64,000 bases of DNA from Paenibacillus sp. FSL R5-0912 (GCF_000758605.1 NZ_CP009282.1:3224001-3288000); one strand, 5' to 3'; shown: positions 28,145 to 36,734, counted from the stretch's first letter. The notes: generated from the sequence alone by a model not told the origin. Program-made: numbers and translations.

Positions 28145-28832
28145 TGAATGTGTACCCTACCCCCCAGATCGTTTTGATCCACATATTTTTGGTCTGTTCT
28201 TCGCCAAGTTTCTTCCGCAGGGTGCGGATATGAACCATGACCGTGTTCCCACCCTCATAATAGGCTTCACCCCAGACCTGCCGGAAGAGATGCTCTGCAC
28301 TAAACACCTTCTTGGGATAGCTGGCCAGCAGATAGAGGATATCGAATTCCTTCGGCGTCAGCTCAACCGATTGTCCGTACAGCGTCACCGACCGGCGGTC
28401 CGGATCAATGATCAGACCTCCTGTTTCCAGCACTGCCTTTTGCTCCGTAACCGGCTGATTCAGCTGAGTGGACCGGCGAAGCTGCGCATTCACTCTGGCG
28501 ACCAGCTCCATAGGGTTGAACGGCTTGGTCATATAATCGTCGGCGCCGATGACAAGTCCGGTGATTTTATCCAGGTCCGAAGTCTTGGCGCTCAAAAAAA
28601 TAATCGGCAGCCCGTGCTTCTCCCGGATTTGCCGGGTCACCTCATACCCGTCCATGCCGGGCATCATAATATCCAATACCGCCAGATCAATATGCTGGGA
28701 TTGGACCGCCTGCACAGCCGCTGATCCGCTTGTAACCTTGATGGGGTGATAGCCCTCTTTTTCCAGATGCAGTCCGATCAGCTCAGCAATTTCCGCATCG
28801 TCATCGGCGATAAGAATCGTAATACGTTTCAT
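28137..28832 (-). CDS. VanR-like OmpR-family response regulator
   Basis: 231 aa. Receiver domain with the acidic pair (IADDDAEI), phospho-acceptor Asp in LAVLDIMMPGMDGYEV (~52) and the conserved Lys in MTKPFNP; then an OmpR/PhoB winged helix: VELTPKEFDILYLLASYPKK and VMVHIRTLRKKLG … WGVGYTFNG. First gene of the minus-strand cluster, with AGGAGAGA just upstream of the ATG. Divergent from the LiaS-like kinase. Confidence 0.93.
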   Translation of the reverse strand: MKRITILIADDDAEIAELIGLHLEKEGYHPIKVTSGSAAVQAVQSQHIDLAVLDIMMPGMDGYEVTRQIREKHGLPIIFLSAKTSDLDKITGLVIGADDYMTKPFNPMELVARVNAQLRRSTQLNQPVTEQKAVLETGGLIIDPDRRSVTLYGQSVELTPKEFDILYLLASYPKKVFSAEHLFRQVWGEAYYEGGNTVMVHIRTLRKKLGEEQTKNMWIKTIWGVGYTFNG

Positions 28833-29074
28833 TTCGTTGTCTCTCCTGTATAGTCAGCATGAAATCATACTTGATTGTGCTTTGATCCTAGTGTACCCTA
28901 TCGGATATGGTTTCGCGACCTGCTATGATAAGAAGATTGAGTTCCATCTTTGATGATTTTATATTTTAAATACTTAATTTTGTAACATTTACTTGCGGGC
29001 ATAGCCCGAAAGAGTCATGCCGGGGAAGTCCCGGTAATGATAAAGTTATCTTCAGTATTAGGGAGGCGACTGCG

Positions 29075-29944
29075 ACGTATACCCGAATTAAAGTGCTCAT
29101 TCTGCTGATTCCAACACTTATGGTCGGCATCTGGGAGTTTGTGCGGCATCAGTTCCTGATGCAGTACATCTCCATGGACATGGGAAACTACTTAACTCCG
29201 GTGCTTGTCTTTCTGTTCAGTATCGTTCTGCTCCTGCCGCTCTTCCGGATGCTTGAACGGAGCCAGCGGGAGCTGGAACGGGAGCGGGCGGCAACTACGG
29301 CGATGGAAGCGCGTGAGCTGCTGGCCAAGGAGCTGCATGACGGGATGGCACAGTCGCTGTTTCTGCTCTCCGTGCGGATTGACCGCCTGGAACAGAACCG
29401 CAAAGACGGAGAGATCAGCGCAGAGAGCGTGAATCAGATCAAGAAAACAGTGCACGAAGTCAACCGCTATGTGCGCCAGGCCATTGCCAATCTGAAGGTG
29501 CCGGTCAGCGGCAAAGAGAGCTTCTCCCTGGAGCGGTCCATTCAAGAGCAGCTTGCCGGAATAGCCGGGGAAGTGATGATTGAGGTATCACTGGACTGGC
29601 ATCTGGACGAGCAGGCGCTAACGGCAGCGGAACAGGCTGAGCTGTTGTCCTGCATCCGCGAGGCCATTATTAACGTGCGCAAGCATACGCGTGCAGGTAA
29701 AGTATCTGTCTCCGGCCAAGGCGATAGGCTGAATTGGAACGTGGATGTTGCCGATAACGGCGCCGGATTCGTGCATGCCGATCCTTTTGCGGTGAGTGGA
29801 AGTTATGGTCTTCAGATTATGAGAGAACGGGCACGCAGCATGGGCTGGAAGCTTAACTTACAATCCGGTTCTGCCGGAACAGTGGTAGAGATTTCGAAAG
29901 GGGGGACGACGGATGGAACGCTGCCGGGTGCTGATCGTAGATGA
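29075..29944 (+). CDS. NarL-system sensor histidine kinase (LiaS/DesK-like), apparent ACG start
   Basis: A clear ribosome site, GGGAGG (29061-29066), stands 8 bases before ACG 29075; no ATG, GTG or TTG occurs in this frame near that spacing. The next candidate, GTG 29093, is 26 bases away. Reading from 29075 gives (M)YTRIKVLILLIPTLMV, a natural N-terminus, 289 aa. Two membrane segments, then the HisKA_3 motif LLAKELHDGMAQSLFLLSVR and HATPase motifs AIINVRKHTRAG and VADNGAGF. It overlaps its response regulator by 32 bases. ACG may be used directly, or the start may be mutated. Confidence 0.85.
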   Translation, partial: TYTRIKVLILLIPTLMVGIWEFVRHQFLMQYISMDMGNYLTPVLVFLFSIVLLLPLFRMLERSQRELERERAATTAMEARELLAKELHDGMAQSLFLLSVRIDRLEQNRKDGEISAESVNQIKKTVHEVNRYVRQAIANLKVPVSGKESFSLERSIQEQLAGIAGEVMIEVSLDWHLDEQALTAAEQAELLSCIREAIINVRKHTRAGKVSVSGQGDRLNWNVDVADNGAGFVHADPFAVSGSYGLQIMRERARSMGWKLNLQSGSAGTVVEISKGGTTDGTLPGADRR

Positions 29945-30578
29945 CCATGCGCATGCTCGTGAAGCGATGAGTGAGATTGTGGCGCTGGATGAACGTTTCG
30001 ATGTGATCGGCGCTGTTGCGAGCGGGGCGGAGGCGATTGTCTGGACGGGGCAATGGATGCCGGACCTGATTCTGATTGACATCGAGATGCCGGGAATGGA
30101 CGGTCTGGAGACTACGCGGCGCATTAAGCTGGAATATCCGTATGTGAAGATCGTCATCGTCACGGTATCGGATGAGATCTCCTATCTGTTCGAAGCGCTC
30201 AAACAGGGAGCGCAGGGGTATCTCCTGAAGAACCTGGCTCCGTCGACCTGGATAGAGTATTTGCTGGCAATTGTAAGTGAGGAGGTTCCGCTGAGCCGGG
30301 AGCTGGCTTTTCAGATTCTGAAAGAGTTCGCCGTGACCTCCGTCAAGGAGGAGCGGGAGGCATTAACGGCGCGGGAGAAGGAAATACTGGGCTGTGTATC
30401 TTCCGGGTCAACGAATAAGGAGATTGCGGCCACCCTCGGGATCTCTGAGCACACCGTCAAGAATCACCTCAAGAACATTCTCCAGAAGCTCCAGCTCCAG
30501 AACCGCACGCAGCTAACCCGGTATGCCATGGAGCAGGGACTGGCTTCGCGGGAGCGGGATTTTCCGGGGAAAAGATAG
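29913..30578 (+). CDS. NarL/LuxR-family response regulator (LiaR-like)
   Basis: 221 aa, RBS AAAGGGGGG. Receiver domain with VLIVDDHAHAREAM, phospho-acceptor Asp in LILIDIEMPGMDGLE (~53), and conserved Lys in GYLLKNLAPS. LuxR-type HTH: LTAREKEILGCVSSGSTNKE and ISEHTVKNHLKNILQKLQ. Partner of the kinase just upstream. Targets unknown; the van-like cluster and the YcnI gene are adjacent. Confidence 0.93.
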   Translation: MERCRVLIVDDHAHAREAMSEIVALDERFDVIGAVASGAEAIVWTGQWMPDLILIDIEMPGMDGLETTRRIKLEYPYVKIVIVTVSDEISYLFEALKQGAQGYLLKNLAPSTWIEYLLAIVSEEVPLSRELAFQILKEFAVTSVKEEREALTAREKEILGCVSSGSTNKEIAATLGISEHTVKNHLKNILQKLQLQNRTQLTRYAMEQGLASRERDFPGKR

Positions 30579-30628
30579 AGCTTTGCAGAAGGATGATTAG
30601 ACTACATAAGAGAGAAGGGGAGATCCCA

Positions 30629-31282
30629 TTGAACAGACTTTTCCGTAAAATAGCAGCCCTGGCCGTACCTGTGGCCGCAGCACTAATGGTATTCGCAGCC
30701 GTGGCAAGTGCGCATGTAACGGTCAGCCCGGCATCGTCAAGCACTGGTGCCTGGGAGACTTATACGCTCAAAGTACCGTCCGAGAAAGACATTGCTACTG
30801 TGCAGGTTGATCTGCGCATCCCGGCCGGAGCTGCGTTCAAGCAATACGAGGCTTCTCCCGGCTGGGACGTAACAGTGGATGGCGACAAGGTCAGCTGGAT
30901 CGCGAACGGGGACGGCATTCAGGCCGGACAGTTCCAGCGCTTCTACTTCACCGTCCAGAACCCGGCCGCCGCAGGCGATATCGCCTGGAATGCCTATCAG
31001 CATTATGCCGACGGCAGCGTGGTCCAGTGGTCCGGCGAAGAAGGCTCGGAATCCCCGCATTCCATCACAGCGATTGCCGAAGCTTCCGGCGGAGGCACCC
31101 ACTCCCACGGCTCCATGGACATGGCGGATAACGGCACCATGACCATGGACGAGCATGAGGCGATTATGGAGGAAGAGGGGAACAGCTCCAGCGTGTCACC
31201 GATGCTGTACATTGCGCTCGGCATCTCGCTGCTGTCCTTCCTGCTGGCGGCAATTGCTTTGCTGCGGGGGAAGAAGGAGTAG
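30629..31282 (+). CDS. ycnI: YcnI-like copper-binding surface protein (DUF1775)
   Basis: Start at TTG 30629, behind GAAGGGGA. 217 aa. Signal peptide ending AVASA, so the mature protein begins with His (HVTVSPASSSTGAWETYTL). In B. subtilis YcnI this N-terminal His forms a mono-histidine Cu(II) brace with a Trp further on. The DUF1775 core is ~30-150, then a His/Met-rich stretch (HSHGSMDMADNGTMTMDEHE), suggesting extra metal binding, and a C-terminal membrane anchor (MLYIALGISLLSFLLAAIALL). The copper importer ycnJ is not next to it. Confidence 0.9.
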   Translation: MNRLFRKIAALAVPVAAALMVFAAVASAHVTVSPASSSTGAWETYTLKVPSEKDIATVQVDLRIPAGAAFKQYEASPGWDVTVDGDKVSWIANGDGIQAGQFQRFYFTVQNPAAAGDIAWNAYQHYADGSVVQWSGEEGSESPHSITAIAEASGGGTHSHGSMDMADNGTMTMDEHEAIMEEEGNSSSVSPMLYIALGISLLSFLLAAIALLRGKKE

Positions 31283-31398
31283 GGCTGGAACCGGAGATTA
31301 CCTGGAGCCCAGGTAAGAGGATTGAAGCAGGTAATTTGTACGAGTGATGTAGTAAGCATATCTGTTAGACTGGCCCAACTGGCTGTTCTGGCAAACAG

Positions 31399-31446
31399 GA
31401 ACCCCCGCGCTTGAGGTGTGTATCATCCTCAGGCGCGGGGTTCTTT
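31399..31446 (+). terminator. Terminator after ycnI
   Basis: GAACCCCCGCGCTTGAGG pairs with CCTCAGGCGCGGGGTTC across a 10-nt loop, followed by TTT. Confidence 0.85.
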
Positions 31447-31516
31447 GTGGTTTGAGGAATGCTGGGATGTGGGGGATGTGGGATGTGGGGATGTGAGAAT
31501 GGGAGAATGCTAGGAT

Positions 31517-31604
31517 GCTGGAATGCTGGAATGCTGGAATGCTGGAATGCTGGAATGCTGGAATGCTGGAATGCTGGAATGCTGGAATGCTGGAATGCTG
31601 GAAT
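31517..31604. repeat. 8-bp microsatellite GCTGGAAT x 11
   Basis: Eleven uninterrupted copies of GCTGGAAT, flanked by degenerate GGGATGTG/GGAATGCT units from about 31465 to 31615. Open frames across it (minus: IPAFQHSS repeated) lack ribosome sites and biased composition elsewhere, so I do not call a gene. Confidence 0.95.
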
Positions 31605-31735
31605 GCTAGGGATGAGGGTGCAGGATGTGCTGATGTGCTTATGCGATGATCGGTTGCATTCCCGCTGACTGGTGCCCAGCGATTTTGTAAACAAACTTTA
31701 TCTATGGATGCTCACGCACGCCGGTTGGGAACAAC

Positions 31736-31918
31736 AGTTGGAAAAACAACACTTAATTCCGGGAAATTCCCTAACATACCGGGCGTAGTTGGAAAAACAA
31801 CACTTAATTTTGCGGGATCAGGCAATTACCCGGTGTAGGGGCAGAATTAAGTGACATAAATCCAACTGTTCTTGCTGAAGCTCCAGAGCCGGGAGCAATA
31901 AGTGTTATAAATCCATCT
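31736..31918. repeat. Quartet of 22-23-bp elements, two direct then two inverted
   Basis: Copies at 31736-31758 (+), 31787-31809 (+), 31845-31867 (-) and 31897-31918 (-). In the plus sense they open AGTTGGA and end CACTTAATT; the first two are identical over 23 bp. Spacing within pairs is 51-52 bases, and inner and outer copies can pair as nested stems. The rest of 31605-32044 shows no gene. Confidence 0.75.
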
Positions 31919-32044
31919 GTTATCCGGGTGCGGCGGTTCTACGAGCGAAGCGGCTGCTAAATGACAGGTCACATGAGAACAATCTTTACGGATGAGTTAC
32001 TGACACCTATTCCGGGTGTGTTCCACGAATTTCCACATGTAGCC

Positions 32045-32977
32045 TTACAACTTATCCACTAACGTATTCCAGGTCAGCTCAATAATCGCGGTCATTTTAT
32101 TCGGTTCGTTGGATACATAGGTAACCACTGCGTTCTTATCCGGAAGCATAATTACATACTGGCCATACATTCCGTCGAGCCGGTAGGAGTTAGGATAGGA
32201 GTTCATCCACAGCTGATATCCGTAACCCTGGTGATAATCTGGGGTTGCAAAGTCAGGAGTGAAATCATCAGTCTTTATCTGGACGGAAGTTGCTTGCTCC
32301 ACATAACCGGATGGAATGAGCTGTTGCCCGTTCCACGCGCCTTTATTCAGGAGCAGCTGTCCGAATCTGGATAAATACTCTGCGGTTAAGTGTAACCCCG
32401 AGAACCCTTGCGGGAATCCCAGCGGACATCTGTCCCACTCCGGCTTGGGAATATCAAGCGGGTGGAATATTTTCTCATACAGATAGTCGTCCAGGTTTGC
32501 TCCAGTAGTGCTGCTAATGATTCTGGAGAGCATATAGGTGGCTGAATTATCATAGGTGAAATGAGTCCCAGGCTCAAAGACAACCGGCTCCTCAAAAAAC
32601 AGCTCAGCAATATCCCATTTCTGCCCGCTTCTCCAATCCGCCTTATTCACCGGACATTCCGCATGCCCGGACCCCATACACAGCAAATGATGGATCGTGA
32701 TCCTTTTCAGAAATTCCGTGTTATTACTGCAGGTATGGAAATAATCAGGAAAGAAATCTACTACAAGATCATCAAGTTTGAAATTTCCCTCATGAACGGC
32801 AATCCCCACAGCCATGGAAGTAAAGGTTTTGCTTGCAGAGTATAGTAGGTGCGGCTGTTCCTCCTCAAAATCATGCCTGGCCATCAGCTCACCGTTCTGT
32901 CTGACCACCACATTCAAAACGCGCAGATTCTGCTTGTTCACCAATGCTACCAATTCGTCTAATAGTACAGTGTTCAT
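32045..32977 (-). CDS. Beta-lactamase-family serine hydrolase (class C-like)
   Basis: 310 aa, RBS GGAGGCG on the minus strand. Serine-hydrolase motifs of the penicillin-binding fold: SxxK in YSASKTFTSMAVGIAVHEG (~50), YxN-type YDNSATYMLSRII (~150), and a late HQGYGYQLWMNS box in place of KTG. No signal peptide, so it is probably cytoplasmic and an esterase or peptidase, not a resistance enzyme. Monocistronic, divergent from the AT-rich island. Confidence 0.88.
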   Translation of the reverse strand: MNTVLLDELVALVNKQNLRVLNVVVRQNGELMARHDFEEEQPHLLYSASKTFTSMAVGIAVHEGNFKLDDLVVDFFPDYFHTCSNNTEFLKRITIHHLLCMGSGHAECPVNKADWRSGQKWDIAELFFEEPVVFEPGTHFTYDNSATYMLSRIISSTTGANLDDYLYEKIFHPLDIPKPEWDRCPLGFPQGFSGLHLTAEYLSRFGQLLLNKGAWNGQQLIPSGYVEQATSVQIKTDDFTPDFATPDYHQGYGYQLWMNSYPNSYRLDGMYGQYVIMLPDKNAVVTYVSNEPNKMTAIIELTWNTLVDKL

Positions 32978-33128
32978 TGTTTCGCCTCCGTAAGCAACAA
33001 AGTTAAGACTATTTGGAATTTGCCTAGTCTTACTATAGCTGGATATGTATTATACTGTAAGTGATATTGGTATGAGTGTTATAACTAACAAGACCCGATG
33101 TATTGTGGACGCTTGCGGAGGTGGATAT

Positions 33129-33713
33129 ATGGCTGCGAACTTCAATGTAATTACTTTTACCAAAAGGATAATTGATTTAAGCTGGCTACTCAAAGTCCTT
33201 CAAGGAAGAGGTTACGATGCTAATATTAATCAGATTGAATCTATCGGAAATTGGGAGTTCAACGATTTAATAAACCACCCGCAGGATGTTGAGATTGCAG
33301 AAGTCCTAGAGCTTCTTGAGAAAGGCCGAATTTTACTGATATTTGGTGAAATCCAGTCTTTTAAATTTGTAGTGATGTTAAGTAAAACTGATACCATCTA
33401 TGAAACAAGAGTGTCTTTGGATACAAAATACATAGAATACTTAGATAGCGATACGCTTAATGATGTTACCCGGCCTATTTATGATGAAATTTCGAATGTA
33501 CTGTTATCTTCCGAAATGGTGAATAAGTTACTTGTTTCTGCATTAGGTGTCGAGGTAGTTGTGGACTACGATGAGGATTTTAATAAGATGAATTTTGATA
33601 GCCATAATGTGGTGAGATGGGTTTTTGGAACGCAGGAGGGTGCAGGTAAACGTGATCTTATGGGTTACACGCGGGTAGCTGCTGGTGTTTGGGATAGAAA
33701 TATTCAAGTATGA
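33129..33713 (+). CDS. Hypothetical protein, immunity-like, in AT-rich island
   Basis: Start at ATG 33129, 7 bases after GGAGG (33117-33121); the frame is open 28 codons further up without a site. 194 aa, soluble, acidic. Starts MAANFNVITFTKRIIDLSWL and contains GRILLIFGEIQSFKFVVML. I recognise no family. It opens a run of small, AT-rich, acidic genes of the kind often found as immunity genes beside polymorphic toxins, but no toxin gene is in the window. Confidence 0.7.
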   Translation: MAANFNVITFTKRIIDLSWLLKVLQGRGYDANINQIESIGNWEFNDLINHPQDVEIAEVLELLEKGRILLIFGEIQSFKFVVMLSKTDTIYETRVSLDTKYIEYLDSDTLNDVTRPIYDEISNVLLSSEMVNKLLVSALGVEVVVDYDEDFNKMNFDSHNVVRWVFGTQEGAGKRDLMGYTRVAAGVWDRNIQV

Positions 33714-33754
33714 CGACATAATGATGTAGAAGTTATATGGCGGGGAGATATCAA

Positions 33755-33881
33755 ATGTCAGTATACTTTATGGACAATATTTTTCAGGAAAATGATATTG
33801 AACCTATGAAATGATCTTAAAGAGATTAGAGAAAATTATCGGATTTTAAAAGGAGTTCCTTATTTTGAAGATGAACGGTAG
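33755..33881 (+). pseudogene. Frameshifted remnant of a small gene
   Basis: GGCGGGGAG precedes ATG 33755, which reads MSVYFMDNIFQENDIEPMK and stops at 33814. One frame over, sense continues as NDLKEIRENYRILKGVPYFE and ends at 33881, so one missing base near 33808-33812 would restore a ~42-residue protein or start of one. It overlaps the start of the next gene, as in a tight operon. Family unknown. Confidence 0.5.
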
Positions 33882-34281
33882 TTGTTCTTTCACAATACGT
33901 AATGAAGCTTTAGATTTTGATTACATTACTAAAAGATTAGCATTTAAACCAAATTCAATCCTGAAAAAGGGGCAGGCCATCAGAAAAGAAGCAGTGACTC
34001 AGGCTCCCTTTGATATTTGGCGATATGAAGTAATAATATCTGAAGAAGTTGAACCGGAAGAAGCACTACAGCTTTTACCGAATGATCTAACTCCCAACTT
34101 TAAAGAAATTAATGAGTTAACAAGTCTTTATAAAGATGTTGGAATTGATTGTTACTTGAGATCGGGTTATGGCCAAATGGGCTTGTAGCTTACGACTGAA
34201 ATGATGAAGAAAATATCGATTTTAGGATTAGGGCTTAATATACATATTCTTTCCTTTGGTGGGGTTGAAGAGGATGACTAG
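33865..34281 (+). pseudogene. DUF4279-family gene with in-frame stop
   Basis: TTG 33865 follows AAAAGGAG. The protein reads GSCSFTIRNEALDFDYITKR and LRSGYGQMGL, then TAG at 34186-34188. In the same frame the sense continues: LTTEMMKKISILGLGLNIHI, ending at 34279-34281, which is the usual C-terminal helix and strand of DUF4279 proteins and brings the length to the normal ~138 residues. So a single nonsense change cuts the gene at 107 aa. DUF4279 proteins are often encoded near toxins as immunity proteins. Confidence 0.75.
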
Positions 34282-34308
34282 TACGAAACGGGAAAGGATA
34301 GGGGATTC

Positions 34309-34752
34309 ATGTCAATCTCAGCCTCTATAAATATAAGTTTAAGCAATCATAGTCGTGAAAGCTTATCGTTACCGGATTTGTTTCAAAACTTTGAAAATGA
34401 AGGTTGGACATACGTAAAAAGTAATGGTGAGATTACTATACTGCCTTTGGGTGATGATGATTATAATTGGACATCTAGTGTACTTAATAGAGACAGCTTC
34501 TTCGATATCTTGAAAAAAAAGCAGGATCAAAAAGAGATTATTGGAATTGAGTTAATGCGGGTAGATTCTGAAGTTGGATGTGAGTTACTAATCTTTAATA
34601 CAAATCAAATGATGTTTAGTTTATCAATAGCAAGAAAGAAAATTAATGCAAAAGATGATATAGATATTACTGATTTTAGTTGGTATTTGGAACGTGTTTT
34701 GCCTGTTTTAAAGAATTTACAAGTGGAACAAATAAGCTGTGAACAATTTTAG
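34309..34752 (+). CDS. Hypothetical protein, immunity-like
   Basis: 147 aa, behind GGATAGGGG. Soluble, mixed alpha/beta by composition, with SLPDLFQNFENEGWTYVKSN near the start and DFSWYLERVLPVLKNLQVEQ near the end. No family recognised; the size, composition and neighbours fit small immunity proteins. AT-rich codon use sets it apart from the flanking genes. Confidence 0.7.
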   Translation: MSISASINISLSNHSRESLSLPDLFQNFENEGWTYVKSNGEITILPLGDDDYNWTSSVLNRDSFFDILKKKQDQKEIIGIELMRVDSEVGCELLIFNTNQMMFSLSIARKKINAKDDIDITDFSWYLERVLPVLKNLQVEQISCEQF

Positions 34753-34858
34753 TAAGGAGTTTTTATTCTGGTTCTGATTGAGAGTGCTTAGAGAGGCGAT
34801 AATTATACGATTCCATATAAATTAACTCAATATGAAGGGCTGATATAATATCTTTAAG

Positions 34859-35323
34859 ATGGAGTTAACATTTGAGAAGCCGTTGGAAAGTATACCTGAA
34901 ACAGAATACTTAATACCTGATTTAGAACTTGATGATGAAGTGGCTATTCTAATGTGTATATGCACAGCATTTGAAATTTCACAATCTGTATCTTTCGTTG
35001 TTGGTGGTTTTGGGCAAGATAATTGGCCTGTTGATTGTAGAACGGATCTATGTACTGTAATTGAACAAGTCCCTGATATATTAGGGAAAACAAGAGCGGG
35101 TATATACTCCTTTGAATTAGATTTCTACGAACAGGGAATTGAGAGACGGCTCCTATTCAAGGAGGATACAAATCTTGTTAAGGTCACTTGCATTAGTCGT
35201 ACTAAATGGGAACCTCATCCAAGTTCAGTGTTTATGGAAAAGACCGTAGTTTCCAAAATATTTGAAGAGATTTATAGCGATTTTTGGGATTTAAGCGCTG
35301 TGTTGTGTAAGGGCATTACATGA
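34859..35323 (+). CDS. Hypothetical protein, immunity-like, poor ribosome site
   Basis: 154 aa. A stop codon lies only five codons before ATG 34859, and no purine-rich ribosome site stands at normal spacing (GAAGGGC is about 20 bases up). Reads MELTFEKPLESIPETEYLIP, and has FVVGGFGQDNWPVDCRTDL in the middle, a pattern of small Imm-type proteins. May be weakly translated or have lost its original start. Confidence 0.6.
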   Translation: MELTFEKPLESIPETEYLIPDLELDDEVAILMCICTAFEISQSVSFVVGGFGQDNWPVDCRTDLCTVIEQVPDILGKTRAGIYSFELDFYEQGIERRLLFKEDTNLVKVTCISRTKWEPHPSSVFMEKTVVSKIFEEIYSDFWDLSAVLCKGIT

Positions 35324-35477
35324 AAACTTCATCCTAATTGAAAAATACCAAGCAATAGAAGATTCAATGTAGCTTATGATTTTTAATATATGATAAGGTG
35401 CTTATTTGAGAAACAGAACAGATCGACCGGCGGGTTCAGAGAGATTGCAAGCTTGAAGCTGCAGGCGGAGGGAGTAC

Positions 35478-36734
35478 ATGAACGACTTGAAAACATTTAT
35501 TATCATCGGAATTATAGTCGTTGTATTGATCATACTGGCACTTGGCCTGGAGCGGCTCAAATCGGAGCGGGCCGCAGGGGGAAGAGCTGAATTCTCAGGT
35601 TCACTCTACGATCTGGTCAGTACGTTTAAGGGGGATGCGGCCACCAGCCGCGCCTTTACCTGGTACACCGGGGACCCCGGAGCAGACGGCTGGCTTGAGG
35701 TAATAAAGGGCAAGACGTCTGATTTTACCGGAGATGGGGTCATTAAGGTTCAGGCAGCCAATACCACGGTCAAGACGGATCAGGGTACAGCAGGCGTGCA
35801 CAAAGCCGAGATTACCGGACTGGAGCCGGGAACACGCTACACTTACCGGGTAGGCAGCGGAGAGGAAGAGGAGTGGAGCCCCGCATACGGGTTCAGCACT
35901 GCGGAAGCGGACAGCGGTCAGGTGACCTTTATCAACGTTACGGATTCCCAGGGAGTAACAGATGCGGATTTCGCAATCTGGGGCAACACTTTGGAACAGG
36001 CATTCAAGACCTTCCCGGCAGCAGAGTTTATTGTGCATAATGGTGATTTTACTGAAGATTCGGAGGATAGTGCGGCGTGGAATAGCTTCTTTGGCTATGT
36101 TCAGAACAGGGTGGCCAGTGTGCCCCTCATGCCGGTGACCGGTAACCATGACGAGATTGATGAAGAGGCGGAGCTGTTTACCTCACATTTCAATCTGCCG
36201 GATAACTGGGCCAAGGGTTCGATCGCCGGCACTTCCTATTCCTTCGATTACGGCCCGGTCCATGTGACTGTGCTGAACACAGAGAGTAATCTGAAGAAGC
36301 AGGCTGACTGGCTGAAGAAGGATCTGGCAGGTACGGATAAGCCGTGGACAATCGTAGCGATGCACCGTCCGGCGTATGGAGGGAACATGTACAGTAAGGT
36401 CGAGGACTGGACGGCGATTTTTGACAAATACAAGGTGGATCTTGTGCTGCAGGGACATAATCATGAGTATTCCCGTTCTTATCCGCTGCGCGCCGGTCAA
36501 ATTGTACCCGAGAGTGATGGTGGCAATGTTACAACAGGCGGAACGGTCTATGTGGTGACCAACGCCTCCGGGGCCAAATTCAACGGGAAGAAGGAAGACT
36601 TGTTCTACCATAAGGTTCATTTCCAGAATAACAAACCGATGTTCGCGGGAATCACGGTTAGCGGGGATACCCTGACTTATCAGGCGTATGATACAGACGG
36701 CAACAAGCTGGATGAGTTTGTTTTGAAGCATTAG
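35478..36734 (+). CDS. Purple-acid-phosphatase-like metallophosphoesterase, membrane-anchored
   Basis: 418 aa, RBS GGAGGGA. N-terminal membrane anchor (FIIIGIIVVVLIILALGL), a fibronectin-like N-domain (~45-150, GLEPGTRYTYRVG), then the calcineurin-type phosphoesterase domain: VTDSQG, EFIVHNGDFTED, VTGNHDE, IVAMHRPAYGG and LVLQGHNHEYSRS supply the two-metal ligands. Acts outside the cell on phosphate esters. Returns to the GC-richer codon use of the chromosome after the AT-rich island. Confidence 0.9.
   Translation: MNDLKTFIIIGIIVVVLIILALGLERLKSERAAGGRAEFSGSLYDLVSTFKGDAATSRAFTWYTGDPGADGWLEVIKGKTSDFTGDGVIKVQAANTTVKTDQGTAGVHKAEITGLEPGTRYTYRVGSGEEEEWSPAYGFSTAEADSGQVTFINVTDSQGVTDADFAIWGNTLEQAFKTFPAAEFIVHNGDFTEDSEDSAAWNSFFGYVQNRVASVPLMPVTGNHDEIDEEAELFTSHFNLPDNWAKGSIAGTSYSFDYGPVHVTVLNTESNLKKQADWLKKDLAGTDKPWTIVAMHRPAYGGNMYSKVEDWTAIFDKYKVDLVLQGHNHEYSRSYPLRAGQIVPESDGGNVTTGGTVYVVTNASGAKFNGKKEDLFYHKVHFQNNKPMFAGITVSGDTLTYQAYDTDGNKLDEFVLKH

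Noticed and set aside
31365..31694. Minus-strand frame encoding an IPAFQHSS repeat protein
   Set aside because: The repeat simply reads the 8-bp microsatellite; no ribosome site and it runs through the ycnI terminator.
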